From NCBI GenBank assembly GCA_964236735.1, contig CAXSFM010000008.1, positions 124,001-188,000 of the forward strand: DNA of 64,000 bases. Reading direction: 5' to 3'. This document shows positions 8,872 through 17,469 of the stretch, piece by piece. The translations under genes and the position numbers were made by a program. How positions within the stretch are numbered: the stretch's first letter is position 1; the number at the start of each line of letters is the position of its first letter. Source of the stretch: JAIVJG01 sp964236735. GTDB taxonomy: Bacteria > Acidobacteriota > Blastocatellia > Pyrinomonadales > Pyrinomonadaceae. The notes beneath the pieces are model-generated. The model ran no database searches, was not told the DNA's origin, and worked only from the letters and a program-made list of their open reading frames with translations.

Positions 8872-10401
8872 ATGAGACTGCCCATTCTTTTCTACAGTTT
8901 TCGCACGCGGCTCTTGCTCGTGCTGGCGTTGCTGCTCATCGCCACGCTCGGCGTGCAGTATTATCTCAACAGTCGCGCGGAAAAGATGCGCGGCGTGCGG
9001 ATCGCCGAACAGGAGCAGGCGCTCGCCGCCAGCATCGAACTCGCGCTCGACAGCATCACGACGCCGACCAGCGAATACCTCTGGCAGTTGGACGAAAAAC
9101 GTCCCGTCTCATTTCTGAAGGCTCAAGGCGGGCGCGTGCAGAACGTGCTCGTCGTCAACGAGCAGGGACGTATTGACGATAGCCTCGTTCGACAATACGC
9201 GCCGCGCACGCTCGAAGACGGCACGGCGCAATACTGGAATGTCCGCGACATTCAACTCCCGCGCCTCGTTGAATCCGGCCAGACCGCCAGCGACATTCGA
9301 CACTTGCGTCCAGACACTGCCGTCCCACAGTCTCCACTGGTGGCCGGCGAGCCGCGCGCCTTTCCCATCCCGGTCAGGACGAGCGACGGCGTCAACTACA
9401 TTATCGTCGTCCTCGGCGCAGCCCGTCCGACGGAAGGAAGTTCATGGGCTGGAATGGCGCGGCCATATCTGCCGACGCTCGCCGTGCTGCTCTTAGCGAC
9501 GATGGCCGCAGGCGTTCTCGTCTGGCGATTCACGCGCCCCATTAAGGAACTCTCGACCGCCACGCAGCGCGTCGCGGCGGGCGACTTCTCTTTCCGCGTT
9601 CCCTCTTCGGGACGCCGCGATGAAATCGGCGCGCTCGTCCCCACCTTCAACGAGATGATCGCCGGACTCAGCCGCACGCGCGAACTCGAAGCGCAGGTCA
9701 AGGTGGCCGAACACTCTGCGGTCGTCGTTCGGCTCGCCTCCGCCATCGCGCACGAGATACGCAACCCGCTCAACTACATCAATCTCACGCTCGACCACTT
9801 ACGCACTTCGCTCGCGCCGGCAGACCCGGAGAAGCGCGCCGTCGTCGAGCGTCTGACCGCTCAACTCAAATCCGAAGTGCAACGCATCAACACGCGCATC
9901 AGCGAGTTTCTCAAGTACACGCGCCCCGCGCGGCTCGAACTCAAATCGCTCGATTTGCGCGAGACGGTCGCGGACGCGCTCCGCATGGTCGAAGTGCAGG
10001 CGACGGAAAGCAACATCGAAACAAAACTCGAAGCGGACGCCGCGCTCCCGCACATCGTCGGAGACCGCGAGGCTTTACGTTCCGTCTTCACAAACCTTAT
10101 CATCAACGGAATGCAAGCTATGGAAGGCACGGGCGGGCGTCTAACGATCAAACTTTCCGCCACCGATGAGGGACGACACGCGCGCGTGCAAATCTCCGAC
10201 ACAGGTCGCGGCATCGCGCCCGACAACGTCTCCAAAATTTTCGAGCCATACTACTCGACGAAAGAGACGGGCACGGGACTCGGCCTCGCCATCGTCCGCA
10301 AAGCCATCGAAGAACACAACGGCACGATCTCCGTCGAAAGCCAACAAGGCGCGGGCACGACGTTCATCGTAGAACTACCAACAGGAGGAAGTGATAAGTG
10401 A
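8872..10401 (+). CDS. Membrane sensor histidine kinase (NtrB/AtoS-like)
   Basis: A 509-residue two-component sensor. Membrane spans at about 12-30 and 200-220 enclose a periplasmic sensor region. A HAMP linker follows (RFTRPIKELSTATQRVAAGDF). The HisKA box is AIAHEIRNPL with phospho-acceptor His294. The ATPase domain keeps its N box (NLIINGMQAM), G1 box (DTGRGIAP) and G2 box (GTGLGLAIV). The ligand is unknown. The gene ends in a word-repeat element whose GTGATAAGTGA supplies the last codons and the stop. The cognate NtrC-type regulator follows after 76 bp. Confidence 0.92.
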   Translation: MRLPILFYSFRTRLLLVLALLLIATLGVQYYLNSRAEKMRGVRIAEQEQALAASIELALDSITTPTSEYLWQLDEKRPVSFLKAQGGRVQNVLVVNEQGRIDDSLVRQYAPRTLEDGTAQYWNVRDIQLPRLVESGQTASDIRHLRPDTAVPQSPLVAGEPRAFPIPVRTSDGVNYIIVVLGAARPTEGSSWAGMARPYLPTLAVLLLATMAAGVLVWRFTRPIKELSTATQRVAAGDFSFRVPSSGRRDEIGALVPTFNEMIAGLSRTRELEAQVKVAEHSAVVVRLASAIAHEIRNPLNYINLTLDHLRTSLAPADPEKRAVVERLTAQLKSEVQRINTRISEFLKYTRPARLELKSLDLRETVADALRMVEVQATESNIETKLEADAALPHIVGDREALRSVFTNLIINGMQAMEGTGGRLTIKLSATDEGRHARVQISDTGRGIAPDNVSKIFEPYYSTKETGTGLGLAIVRKAIEEHNGTISVESQQGAGTTFIVELPTGGSDK

Positions 10402-10469
10402 TGAGTGATAAGTGATAAGAGAAGACAGCAGGTTCTTTCTCATCACTCATCACTCATCACTTATCACTT
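10389..10469. repeat. Intergenic word-repeat hairpin, GATRAGT family
   Basis: Arms of 32 bp (10389-10420 and 10438-10469) pair at 30 of 32 positions around a 17-base loop. Each arm is about four tandem copies of a 7-bp word, GATRAGT. The two mismatches are A opposite C on the plus-strand RNA and become G-U wobbles on the minus strand. The stop codon of the histidine kinase lies in the left arm, and the next gene starts 9 bp after the right arm. Confidence 0.85.
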
Positions 10470-10477
10470 GATTGTGA

Positions 10478-11836
10478 ATGGGACGCAAACACATCCTCGT
10501 CGTTGACGACGAGAAACCGCAGCGGGACATACTGGAAACGATTTTGTCGGGTGAGGGCTACGACGTGACGACGGCTTCGTCGGGCGAGGCAGCGCTGAAG
10601 ATTGCGCGCGAGCGGCGTTTCGATCTCGCGCTGACAGACCTCAAGATGACGGGCATGGACGGCATCGAGTTGCTGCAAAAGTTGCTCGCCTACGACTCGT
10701 CCATCATCGTTATCCTGCTCACCGCGCACGGCTCGATTGATTCCGCGAAGGAGGCTTTGCGGCGCGGCGCGTTCGATTATCTGGAAAAGCCTTACGATAA
10801 AGAAACGCTGCTCGAAACAATTCGCCGCGCGCTCGCCAGACTCGACGCGCTCGATCAGGAAATCGTCTCAGCATCGGTTGAGATGGAAGCCGTCAAGAAA
10901 ATGATTTTGAAGGTCGCGCGCTCAAGCTCGACCGTGCTGATTCGCGGTGAGTCCGGCACGGGCAAAGAGTTAATCGCACGCGCGATTCACAGCCAAAGCC
11001 CGCGCGTGACGGAGATGTTTCAAGCCGTCAACTGCGCCGCCATCAACGAAAATCTTCTCGAATCCGAACTCTTCGGCCACGAGAAGGGGTCGTTCACCGG
11101 CGCGCACGCCGAGAAGAAAGGTCTGTTTGAAGTCGCCGACAAAGGCACGCTCTTTCTCGACGAGATCGGCGAACTCGACATCTCGATGCAGGCGAAATTG
11201 TTGCGCGCCCTGCAAGAGCGTGAGATACGCAGAGTCGGCGGCACGCGCCCGATTAAGATTGACGTGCGCGTCGTCGCCGCCACCAATCGCGATTTGCGCG
11301 CGATGGTCAGCGACGGGCGTTTTCGCGACGACCTCTACTACCGCATCAACGTCCTCTCGGTTGACGTGCCGCCGCTTCGCGAGAGACGCGAAGACATCCC
11401 CGTCCTGCTCGATTATTTTCTGCGGAAGCACACGCGCAACACTTCGCGTCTCATCCGAGGACTCTCGCCCGAAGCGCGCAAGCTGATGCTCGACTATGCC
11501 TGGCCGGGCAACGTCCGCCAGTTGGAGTCGGCCATCGAGCGCGCGATCCTGCTCGCTGAAAATGAATACATCACGATTGAAGACTTGCCGCTCGAAGTTC
11601 GTCAGGAAGCACGTCCCGTTTCCGAAAGCGGTTTCAAGCTGCCGTCCGAAGGCGTCAACTTCGAGGACGTGGAGCGCAATCTGATTCTGCAAGCGATGGA
11701 TCGCACGGACTACAACATCACGAAGGCCGCCAAGTTGCTTGGCCTGACTTTTCGCACGCTCCAATACCGCCTCGAAAAATTCGGCATCAAGCGCACAGAC
11801 CGTCACGGCGAAGAAGAAGAGGAAGCGAGCGAATGA
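10478..11836 (+). CDS. Sigma-54-dependent response regulator, NtrC family
   Basis: A 452-residue transcription activator. The receiver domain (1-120) has phospho-acceptor Asp54 in LTDLKM, with Asp10/Asp11 for metal. The AAA+ domain shows Walker A GESGTGKE near 165, the sigma-54 contact loop GSFTGA near 203 (Ser in place of the usual Ala, a common variant), and Walker B TLFLDEIGEL. A Fis-type helix-turn-helix occupies about 405-440 (NITKAAKLLGLTFRTLQYRL). It should be phosphorylated by the adjacent kinase and activate sigma-54 promoters; none was recognised in this window. The stop codon lies at the edge of the following word-repeat element. Confidence 0.95.
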   Translation: MGRKHILVVDDEKPQRDILETILSGEGYDVTTASSGEAALKIARERRFDLALTDLKMTGMDGIELLQKLLAYDSSIIVILLTAHGSIDSAKEALRRGAFDYLEKPYDKETLLETIRRALARLDALDQEIVSASVEMEAVKKMILKVARSSSTVLIRGESGTGKELIARAIHSQSPRVTEMFQAVNCAAINENLLESELFGHEKGSFTGAHAEKKGLFEVADKGTLFLDEIGELDISMQAKLLRALQEREIRRVGGTRPIKIDVRVVAATNRDLRAMVSDGRFRDDLYYRINVLSVDVPPLRERREDIPVLLDYFLRKHTRNTSRLIRGLSPEARKLMLDYAWPGNVRQLESAIERAILLAENEYITIEDLPLEVRQEARPVSESGFKLPSEGVNFEDVERNLILQAMDRTDYNITKAAKLLGLTFRTLQYRLEKFGIKRTDRHGEEEEEASE

Positions 11837-11917
11837 TGAATGCGGAGTGATGAATGATGAATAAAAGGCAGGTGCTTTTTCTTCATTCATCATTCCGCAT
11901 TCATCACTCATCACTGC
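11833..11917. repeat. Intergenic word-repeat hairpin, GATGAAT family
   Basis: The left arm runs from the regulator stop codon (TGA inside GAATGATGAAT) to about 11867 and the right arm from about 11882 to 11917. Arms are built from GATGAAT and GCGGAGT/GCGGAAT words and pair imperfectly, with one word's worth of slippage. The loop contains a short T-run. The next gene's ATG begins 7 bp later. Confidence 0.75.
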
Positions 11918-11923
11918 TTTTCC

Positions 11924-12556
11924 ATGAACATCATTTCAATTCTCGGCATCGCGCTCGGCTCGGCGTGGACTTCAGGGATTAACCTGTACGCGACAGTCGC
12001 CGTGCTGGGCTTGTTGCAGCACTACCATTTTGTGTCGCGTCTGCCGGGCGGGTTGGAGACGCTCAACAATCCGTGGGTCATCGGCGTCGCGCTTTTTCTC
12101 TACACGATTGAATTTGTCGCGGACAAGATTCCTTACGTGGATACAATCTGGGATGCCGTGCATACGTTCATCCGCGTGCCGGCGGGCGCGGCGCTCGCGT
12201 TGACGGCGACGGCGGAACTTAATCCTTCGCTGCGCGTCGTCGCTTTACTTATCGGCGGCGGGCTTGCGCTCTCGACGCACGGGACGAAGGCGACGATGCG
12301 CGCCGCCGTCAACACCAGCCCTGAGCCGTTCACGAACTGGGCGCTCTCCATCTTTGAAGACATCGTCGCTGTCGGCTCCATCGTGCTGGCCGCGTGGCAT
12401 CCAATCGCGATGCTCGTCTTGATTGTAATTTTCCTGCTCGTCCTCGCGTGGATTCTGCCGAAGGTCGTGCGCCGCCTGCGTCGGATGATGAAAGCGGCAC
12501 GCGCCTTCTTCAGTGGTCGGAGAGTAGCGGACAGCAGCAGCAGCAGTGCGCGTTGA
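11924..12556 (+). CDS. DUF4126 domain membrane protein
   Basis: A 210-residue integral membrane protein matching the DUF4126 pattern: SAWTSGINLYATVAVLGLL at 13-31, WVIGVALFLYTIEFVADKIPYVD near 55, then the small-residue glycine segment LIGGGLALSTHGTKATMRA. About five or six membrane spans are expected. The C-terminal 30 residues are basic and then Ser-rich. Function is unknown for the family. It is followed by the DUF4349 lipoprotein gene on the same strand. Confidence 0.85.
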   Translation: MNIISILGIALGSAWTSGINLYATVAVLGLLQHYHFVSRLPGGLETLNNPWVIGVALFLYTIEFVADKIPYVDTIWDAVHTFIRVPAGAALALTATAELNPSLRVVALLIGGGLALSTHGTKATMRAAVNTSPEPFTNWALSIFEDIVAVGSIVLAAWHPIAMLVLIVIFLLVLAWILPKVVRRLRRMMKAARAFFSGRRVADSSSSSAR

Positions 12557-12643
12557 TGATAGCCACTCTCGCACGCTGCAAGCGCGTCGAGCGTGCGACG
12601 TTCTATCTGTGTTCTGAAAACTAAAAGCTACGGAGGTCGAAGG

Positions 12644-13651
12644 ATGCGTCTGAAAGCCATCATTATATTCATGTCGGCGGGTATGTTGCTCGCGAGTTGC
12701 AGCAGCAGTTCTCCGCACGAATCAGGGTCAATGAGCAGCAATAGCAGTTCCAGTTCAACCTCAACGAGCACGGCCCCGGCTTCTGCGAGCGCGGACAAGT
12801 CGGCTGGCAGTGGGGGCGGCGATGCGACGTTCAAAAACGTCTCGCTCACGCAAGCCTCCGATTCACAGAGCGCGCCGGTGACGGTCGCGGTGGTCGAGCG
12901 AAAGATTATCCGCAACGCCGACATCTCGCTCGAACTCGACGCGCCCGCTGAGGCGCAACAGAAAATCGCGTCGCTCGCCGAAGCGCGCGGCGGTTTCGTC
13001 GTCACCTCTGAATCGAGACAGCAAGCCTTATCCGGCTCAAGCGCGATGTCGGAAATTATGACGATGGAAGTGCGCGTCCCCGCCGCACAGTTCGACGCTA
13101 CCATCAACGAGATCCGCAAGCTCGGCAACCGCGTCGCGTCGGAGAAAATCACGGGTCAGGACGTGACCGAAGAATACATAGACCTCGAAGCGCGCATCCG
13201 CACGCAGAAGGCTCTGGAAGCGCAGTTCCTCGAAATTATGAAGGGCGCGAAAGAAGTTTCCGACGCGCTTCAAGTGCAACGTGAATTGATGAACGTCCGC
13301 ACGGAGATCGAGCGCATCGAAGGCCGCCGCCGCTTCCTCGAAAGCCAGACCAGCCTGTCAACCATCAAGGTCACGCTGCAACCGCCCGCGCCGCTCGTCA
13401 GCACGACGGGTTTCTTCCACAGCATCAAGAGCGCGTTCGGCGACGGCATTGATGCTGCCGCCGCCATCGTGCTGTTTTTGATTCGCTTCATCATCATCTT
13501 GATTCCAATACTCGTCTTGCTCGTCTTGCCGTGCGTTCTGATCGTGCGCTTTCTCATCCGCCGCCTGTCGAAACGCGCGCCTTCTCCTGCACCGTTCGTG
13601 CAGCCGCCGCCTCCACCGCAACAGTCCGACGCAAGCAACACGCAAATTTAA
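12644..13651 (+). CDS. DUF4349 domain lipoprotein
   Basis: Start chosen at ATG 12644 because a Shine-Dalgarno (CGGAGG) precedes it and it gives a clean lipoprotein signal: MRLKAIIIFMSAGMLLASC, with the lipidated Cys at residue 19. A Ser-rich tether follows, then the DUF4349 core (IRNADISLELDAPAEAQQKI, EARGGFVVTSE, VRVPAAQFDATINEIRKLG). Next are a coiled-coil hairpin (residues about 175-235) and a C-terminal membrane segment (FLIRFIIILIPILVLLVLP) before a Pro-rich tail. The protein therefore has two membrane anchors. Its role is unknown; it may sense or brace the envelope. Confidence 0.85.
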   Translation: MRLKAIIIFMSAGMLLASCSSSSPHESGSMSSNSSSSSTSTSTAPASASADKSAGSGGGDATFKNVSLTQASDSQSAPVTVAVVERKIIRNADISLELDAPAEAQQKIASLAEARGGFVVTSESRQQALSGSSAMSEIMTMEVRVPAAQFDATINEIRKLGNRVASEKITGQDVTEEYIDLEARIRTQKALEAQFLEIMKGAKEVSDALQVQRELMNVRTEIERIEGRRRFLESQTSLSTIKVTLQPPAPLVSTTGFFHSIKSAFGDGIDAAAAIVLFLIRFIIILIPILVLLVLPCVLIVRFLIRRLSKRAPSPAPFVQPPPPPQQSDASNTQI

Positions 13652-13709
13652 GGCGCGTGGATTTTATTTCTTAACTTTAGCCGTTCAACTTTTCCCATTG
13701 AGTCGCACG

Positions 13710-14285
13710 ATGAAACACTCAAAATTCGCTCTACTCTTCTGCGCCGGCGTGCTTCTGCTCGCCCTCAACGCCTGCGATCCCGCTCCGTCAGAGAAGACGG
13801 CGAACGCTTCACCTTCCGCGTCAGTTTCGCCAATCGCCTCCGCCTCGCCCTCGTTGACGAGCGCCACGAATCCGCAGGGCGCAGCGGACGTGGTCAGCGC
13901 GGGCGCGTCGGAGGCGAAAGTCGCGGCGGGCGCGAAGGGCATGGCGGAGATACGCCTGCACATCGCGGACGGCTATCACGTCAACGCCAACCCGGCGTCG
14001 GACAAGTTCTACATCCCCACGCAGCTTGAGGTCGCGTCAAGCGAAGGCATCAAGACGGGCGCGCCTGCTTATCCCGCGTCCGTCAGCAAAAAATTCGCAT
14101 TCACCGACAAGCCGCTCGCCGTCTATGAGCGCGAGGCTGTCATTAAGTTGCCGCTCAACGCCGATGCGGCGGCGACGAAGGGCGCGCACGCGCTCCACGG
14201 CACGCTCCGTGTCCAACCGTGCAACGAAGAGACTTGCCTCCCGCCGCGCACGCTGCAAACGATTATCAACGTCACCGTTGAGTAA
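13710..14285 (+). CDS. Lipoprotein with DsbD-alpha-like domain
   Basis: Start set at ATG 13710 (MKHSKFALLF); the frame also opens at a TTG 12 bp upstream. A lipobox LLALNAC gives a lipidated Cys. After a Ser/Ala tether, residues about 75-190 match the N-terminal domain of DsbD: LHIADGYHVNANPASDKFYIPT, and QPCNEETCLPP with the paired cysteines that carry the redox-active disulfide in that family. Full DsbD has a membrane domain and a thioredoxin domain as well; neither is nearby, so this is a stand-alone periplasmic module. It may take reductant from a CcdA-type protein encoded elsewhere. Confidence 0.75.
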   Translation: MKHSKFALLFCAGVLLLALNACDPAPSEKTANASPSASVSPIASASPSLTSATNPQGAADVVSAGASEAKVAAGAKGMAEIRLHIADGYHVNANPASDKFYIPTQLEVASSEGIKTGAPAYPASVSKKFAFTDKPLAVYEREAVIKLPLNADAAATKGAHALHGTLRVQPCNEETCLPPRTLQTIINVTVE

Positions 14286-14293
14286 AAAAACTT

Positions 14294-14623
14294 TTGCGAG
14301 AACAAAGACACGATACGCACGCGCCGTCGAATCTTGATGAAGCGACGGATGACGATTTGCTGCCGCCGCTTGAAGATGGAGATGAGGAGCTTGACGAGAG
14401 CGACGCGCGCGGCAGACTTCGTTTCGTCTCCGCGATTCCGGCGCGTGTGTGGATTGCAGTGGCCCTCGCGTGCCTGTTGGCGGCGGTCGCGTGCCTGTTG
14501 ACGGGAAGACCGAGCGCGGCTTTTGTCGCGGGCGTGCTCGGCGTCGTCGCGTGGTTTCTCAACGTTCGCGTGCAATTGCAGGATGTGAATCACGAAGGCG
14601 GAGCAGATGGCGATGAGAATTAA
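14294..14623 (+). CDS. Small two-span membrane protein, unknown
   Basis: 109 residues with a TTG start 8 bp after the preceding stop; no in-frame ATG precedes the acidic N-terminus (LDEATDDDLLPPLEDGDEE). Two adjacent membrane segments follow, at about 54-70 and 76-93 (VWIAVALACLLAAVACLL and SAAFVAGVLGVVAWFLNV). The close spacing suggests translation with the DsbD-like gene. No family recognised. Confidence 0.55.
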   Translation: MREQRHDTHAPSNLDEATDDDLLPPLEDGDEELDESDARGRLRFVSAIPARVWIAVALACLLAAVACLLTGRPSAAFVAGVLGVVAWFLNVRVQLQDVNHEGGADGDEN

Positions 14624-14721
14624 CGTGGAGCGCGTGAGATGAAGTTGTGCGATGAAATGTATGCGCGAAAGATTCGAGCGCAAGCGGAACGTTGAAGCGC
14701 GCCACTAAACAACTCAAGTCC

Positions 14722-15003
14722 TCATAATAAGTCAGCGAAAGAAAGTTGCGCCTCTTCCTTTTCCTCATCTGACGCGGGGCGACGATTGGAGCGCGCGCGT
14801 GTCGCGCCGTCGAGCGACTGGCGCACGGCTTTGAGATTGAAGCGCAGGATGCGCGGCGTGATGCGAACGGAAGGGATGCGGCCTTCGCGCGCGAGTCGGC
14901 GCACGGTTGATTCGCTCACCTGCAAGATCGCGGCGAGTTGACGCGCCGTTAAATATTCTTCGCGCGTGCCGTCGTGGTTGAGTGGCGCATCTTTCACGGT
15001 CAA
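14722..15003 (-). CDS. Helix-turn-helix (excisionase-type) DNA-binding protein
   Basis: A 93-residue protein with a MerR/excisionase-like winged helix (HTH_17): EEYLTARQLAAILQVSESTV at residues 14-33, then RRLAREGRIPSVRITPRIL, the typical wing that reads DNA. Such small proteins act as excisionases, plasmid or phage regulators, or orphan transcription factors. No integrase, phage gene or attachment site is near, so an orphan regulator is more likely here. The following gene on the strand upstream is the carboxypeptidase-regulatory-like protein, 15 bp away. Confidence 0.8.
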   Translation of the reverse strand: MTVKDAPLNHDGTREEYLTARQLAAILQVSESTVRRLAREGRIPSVRITPRILRFNLKAVRQSLDGATRARSNRRPASDEEKEEAQLSFADLL

Positions 15004-15018
15004 TTTTTAGCGCTGTTC

Positions 15019-15663
15019 TTATTTCGCGGCTGGTGCAAGTGACAGCGCGATGCGGAAGATGGACGCGCCGTCAATCTCAGTTTGCTCTGTCGCTTCCAGA
15101 CCATTCAACGATGCGTGCAGGCTGTAGGTCGCGCGCTCCGGTTTAAGACGAAAACTGAATGCGCCGATGGAGTTCGTGATGCGGCTGTCCACTTTCTTCA
15201 ACGTTCCATCGGGCAACACGCGCGACAGTTCGACGCGCGCCCCCGCGACACTCTGGCCGGCGGCGTTGAAGATACTGCCGCGCAGGAAAGCGATGGAGCC
15301 TTCATCGAGCGGCAGAAACAATTTATCTTTGAGCGAGTGCATTTTCCCGGCGCGCACTTCCACCTTTTCCATCGTGCCGACGCTCAAACCCGGCTTGCGA
15401 AACGTCAGGCCGTAGAGTCCCGCCGGCAGCCCTCGGATCACGAACTCGCCGTTGCCGTTCGTGGACGACTTCGCGATTTCGCGCTCGCCCTCTCGCACAA
15501 TGACGCTGATGTCGGAGGCTTCCGCGCCCGACTCGACGTGTACCTTGCCTTTGAGTCCGCCCGTCGAGCGATCCTGCGCCGCCGACACCGTGCCGCCGCA
15601 CAGCGCGAGCAGGAAGACGAGCAAGCAGGCGTTGGCCGTGAAATGTGTTTTACGTGAAAGCAT
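15019..15663 (-). CDS. Secreted carboxypeptidase-regulatory-like (beta-sandwich) protein
   Basis: About 214 residues from ATG 15663, which gives a standard signal peptide (ANACLLVFLLALCGGTVSAAQ); in-frame ATGs at 15684 and 15702 are possible. Two beta-sandwich domains of the carboxypeptidase regulatory type follow: LKGKVHVESGAEASDISVIV to LPAGLYGLTFRKPGL, then AFLRGSIFNAAGQSVAGARV to FSFRLKPERATYSLHASL. These modules stabilise or bind surface polymers; there is no catalytic domain. Common as outer-surface modules in Acidobacteriota and Bacteroidota. Confidence 0.75.
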   Translation of the reverse strand: MLSRKTHFTANACLLVFLLALCGGTVSAAQDRSTGGLKGKVHVESGAEASDISVIVREGEREIAKSSTNGNGEFVIRGLPAGLYGLTFRKPGLSVGTMEKVEVRAGKMHSLKDKLFLPLDEGSIAFLRGSIFNAAGQSVAGARVELSRVLPDGTLKKVDSRITNSIGAFSFRLKPERATYSLHASLNGLEATEQTEIDGASIFRIALSLAPAAK

Positions 15664-15923
15664 TTTGATGTTCGTTCGAGTCATGGTTAAGAATGAAAGC
15701 ATCCAACGTTTGCGTCGGCCAGTATATCATTCGAGAGGCGCGTGCCAGCGGCAGAAATCCGCGCTTCCCTCCGACAAGTTGATGCGCCCGCGCGCGTTCC
15801 GTGTTGCTCGGTGAATCCTGCTGCTGTCATTGGTGCGCTCGCGTCGCTGTTCAGTATAATGTCTCAACGCCGCTGACAAATATTTTGACGCCGTTGGCCG
15901 TTCAAGTTTTGCTTTCCATTTTT

Positions 15924-17012
15924 ATGTCACCCGGTTCAAACATCAGACTGAAGGTGCAGTGTAATTTTCGACGCACGCTGCTGGCGTCGTGTTGCGCGCT
16001 GGCGATGCTCGCGCCCGTGTCGCCGGCGAAAGTTTCTGCACAACAATTGCCGCACGACGAAGTGGCGGCGCAGCAGCGGGCGCGTCAGGAAAATCACCCC
16101 GTCGAGCTTGACGACGAGGACGACGTGCTGAAGATTGACACAGACCTCGTGCTCGTTGACGTGACGGTGACGGATGCGTCAGGGCAGCCCGTCAGAAATT
16201 TGCGCCCGGAGGATTTCAAACTCTACGAAGACGGCGCGGCGCGTCCCATCACATTCTTCAACGTCGAGCGGCGCGGCGGCGTCGAGCGACCCGTCACGGT
16301 CGTCTTCGCGGTGGATGTGTCGGGGAGCATGTCTGCGGACGAGATGGGACGTTTGCAGACGGCGATGCGCGCCTTCGTCAAGGGAATGTCTTCGCGCCCC
16401 GTCTCTTTCGCGCTGATGAGTTTCGGCATGAACGCCAAAATCCGGCAGCGTTTCACGTCCGACCCGCAGAAACTTGACCGCTCTATCGGCGCGCTCGCGC
16501 ATGAATTGAACGGACTCTCGACGCACACTTACGACGCGATTGACGACGCCATTCGCCTGCTCGTGCGTGATGCCCCGCGCACGCGCGAGCGGCGTCTGAT
16601 GAAGCGCGCCGTCGTCGTCGTCACCGATGGTTTCCCCGTCGGCGATACGGTCGCGCCCGCCACCGTCATCGAGCGCGCCAACGCGGCGGAGGTGAGCGTC
16701 TATACCGTGACGCTTCCGTCCTACACGCGCCTGCTGGCGTCGGCCTCGTCCGAGCATGTGCCTTTGCCGACGCCCCTCGACGTGAGCGGCCTCGCGGAGA
16801 AGACCGGCGGCACGAACTTTTACGCGACTGCCGTTGATTATGAGCCGCTGTTCAAGGCGCTCGCCGAAGAAGTCACGTCAACCTACGTGCTGGCTTTTTA
16901 CCCGCCCGAAGAAAAACGCCACGACGGGCGCGTCCATACCATCCGTGTCGAAGTCCCGCGCGGCCTCAACATCCGCCAGAATCGCTCGACGTACAAAAGC
17001 AGTGACAAGTGA
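15924..17012 (+). CDS. Secreted VWA-domain protein, acidobacterial VWFA-related type
   Basis: Start set at ATG 15924, giving a signal peptide (LLASCCALAMLAPVSPAKVSAQ) after a basic N-terminus; the open frame extends further upstream without protein-like sequence. The mature protein, about 340 residues, opens with a short beta module (LVLVDVTVTDASGQPVRNLR and FKLYEDG), then a von Willebrand A domain. The metal-ion site DVSGSMS is intact, with later VTDGFP. This architecture is typical of the acidobacterial VWFA-related family. It is likely periplasmic or surface-bound and adhesive. The final SDK-stop is encoded at the left edge of a word-repeat element. Confidence 0.85.
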   Translation: MSPGSNIRLKVQCNFRRTLLASCCALAMLAPVSPAKVSAQQLPHDEVAAQQRARQENHPVELDDEDDVLKIDTDLVLVDVTVTDASGQPVRNLRPEDFKLYEDGAARPITFFNVERRGGVERPVTVVFAVDVSGSMSADEMGRLQTAMRAFVKGMSSRPVSFALMSFGMNAKIRQRFTSDPQKLDRSIGALAHELNGLSTHTYDAIDDAIRLLVRDAPRTRERRLMKRAVVVVTDGFPVGDTVAPATVIERANAAEVSVYTVTLPSYTRLLASASSEHVPLPTPLDVSGLAEKTGGTNFYATAVDYEPLFKALAEEVTSTYVLAFYPPEEKRHDGRVHTIRVEVPRGLNIRQNRSTYKSSDK

Positions 17013-17097
17013 AAGCGGTCAATGGTGAATGGTCAATGGCGAATGGAAAGAACCGCTTTCTCCCATTCGCCATTGACCATTCACCATTGACCGCTTT
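17012..17097. repeat. Perfect 35-bp intergenic hairpin, SAATGGY family
   Basis: Arms 17012-17046 and 17063-17097 are exact reverse complements over 35 bp with a 16-base loop. Each arm contains tandem 7-bp words (CAATGGT, GAATGGT, CAATGGC, GAATGG). It lies between two convergent genes: the plus-strand VWA stop codon ends in the first base of the left arm and the minus-strand LysW-like stop is 1-2 bp from the right arm. A bidirectional terminator role fits. Confidence 0.9.
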
Positions 17098-17098
17098 G

Positions 17099-17284
17099 CT
17101 AAAAGTCGTCTTCCTCATCGTCGAGGTCAGCATCGTCTTCGTCAACGATGTCTAATTCGACGGGGTCGAGTCCGACAACCTCCAACTGTGTCCCGCAGTC
17201 GTCGCACGAGACGGTATCGCCTTTATCTGTGTCGGTGTCAACATGGACATCGGCTTCGCAATCAGGGCATGTTCCGGTAGGCAC
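17099..17284 (-). CDS. LysW-like zinc-ribbon protein lacking the C-terminal Glu
   Basis: 61 residues. TCPDCEADVHVD and VSCDDCGTQLEVVGLDP match the amino-group carrier protein LysW/ArgW: two CxxC zinc knuckles followed by the LEVVGLDP strand. In LysW the protein ends in EDWGE and the last Glu is the attachment site for the substrate. Here the tail is acidic but ends EEDDF, so the carrier residue is absent. It is either a LysW relative that lost the carrier function or a plain zinc ribbon. No lysine or arginine biosynthesis genes are nearby. Confidence 0.7.
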   Translation of the reverse strand: MPTGTCPDCEADVHVDTDTDKGDTVSCDDCGTQLEVVGLDPVELDIVDEDDADLDDEEDDF

Positions 17285-17469
17285 TTTTCCTCTCCTCCAA
17301 CGCTTGTTCTTAAAATCAGTCTGGCGCTCGCGCCCGCGACGGTTATGCGCGAGCGCAAACCCCCTCGAAGTGCTGTGCTTGAACTGACGACAATCTAACC
17401 GCGCCCGTCGTATTTTGCAATAGCTTTCGAGTGCGGATTTTCACGTTGAAGATGTGCCGCGCCGCTGGC

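Noticed and set aside
14722..15003. Excisionase as evidence for a mobile element
   Set aside because: The protein has the fold, but no integrase, phage gene, tRNA target or direct repeats are near it.
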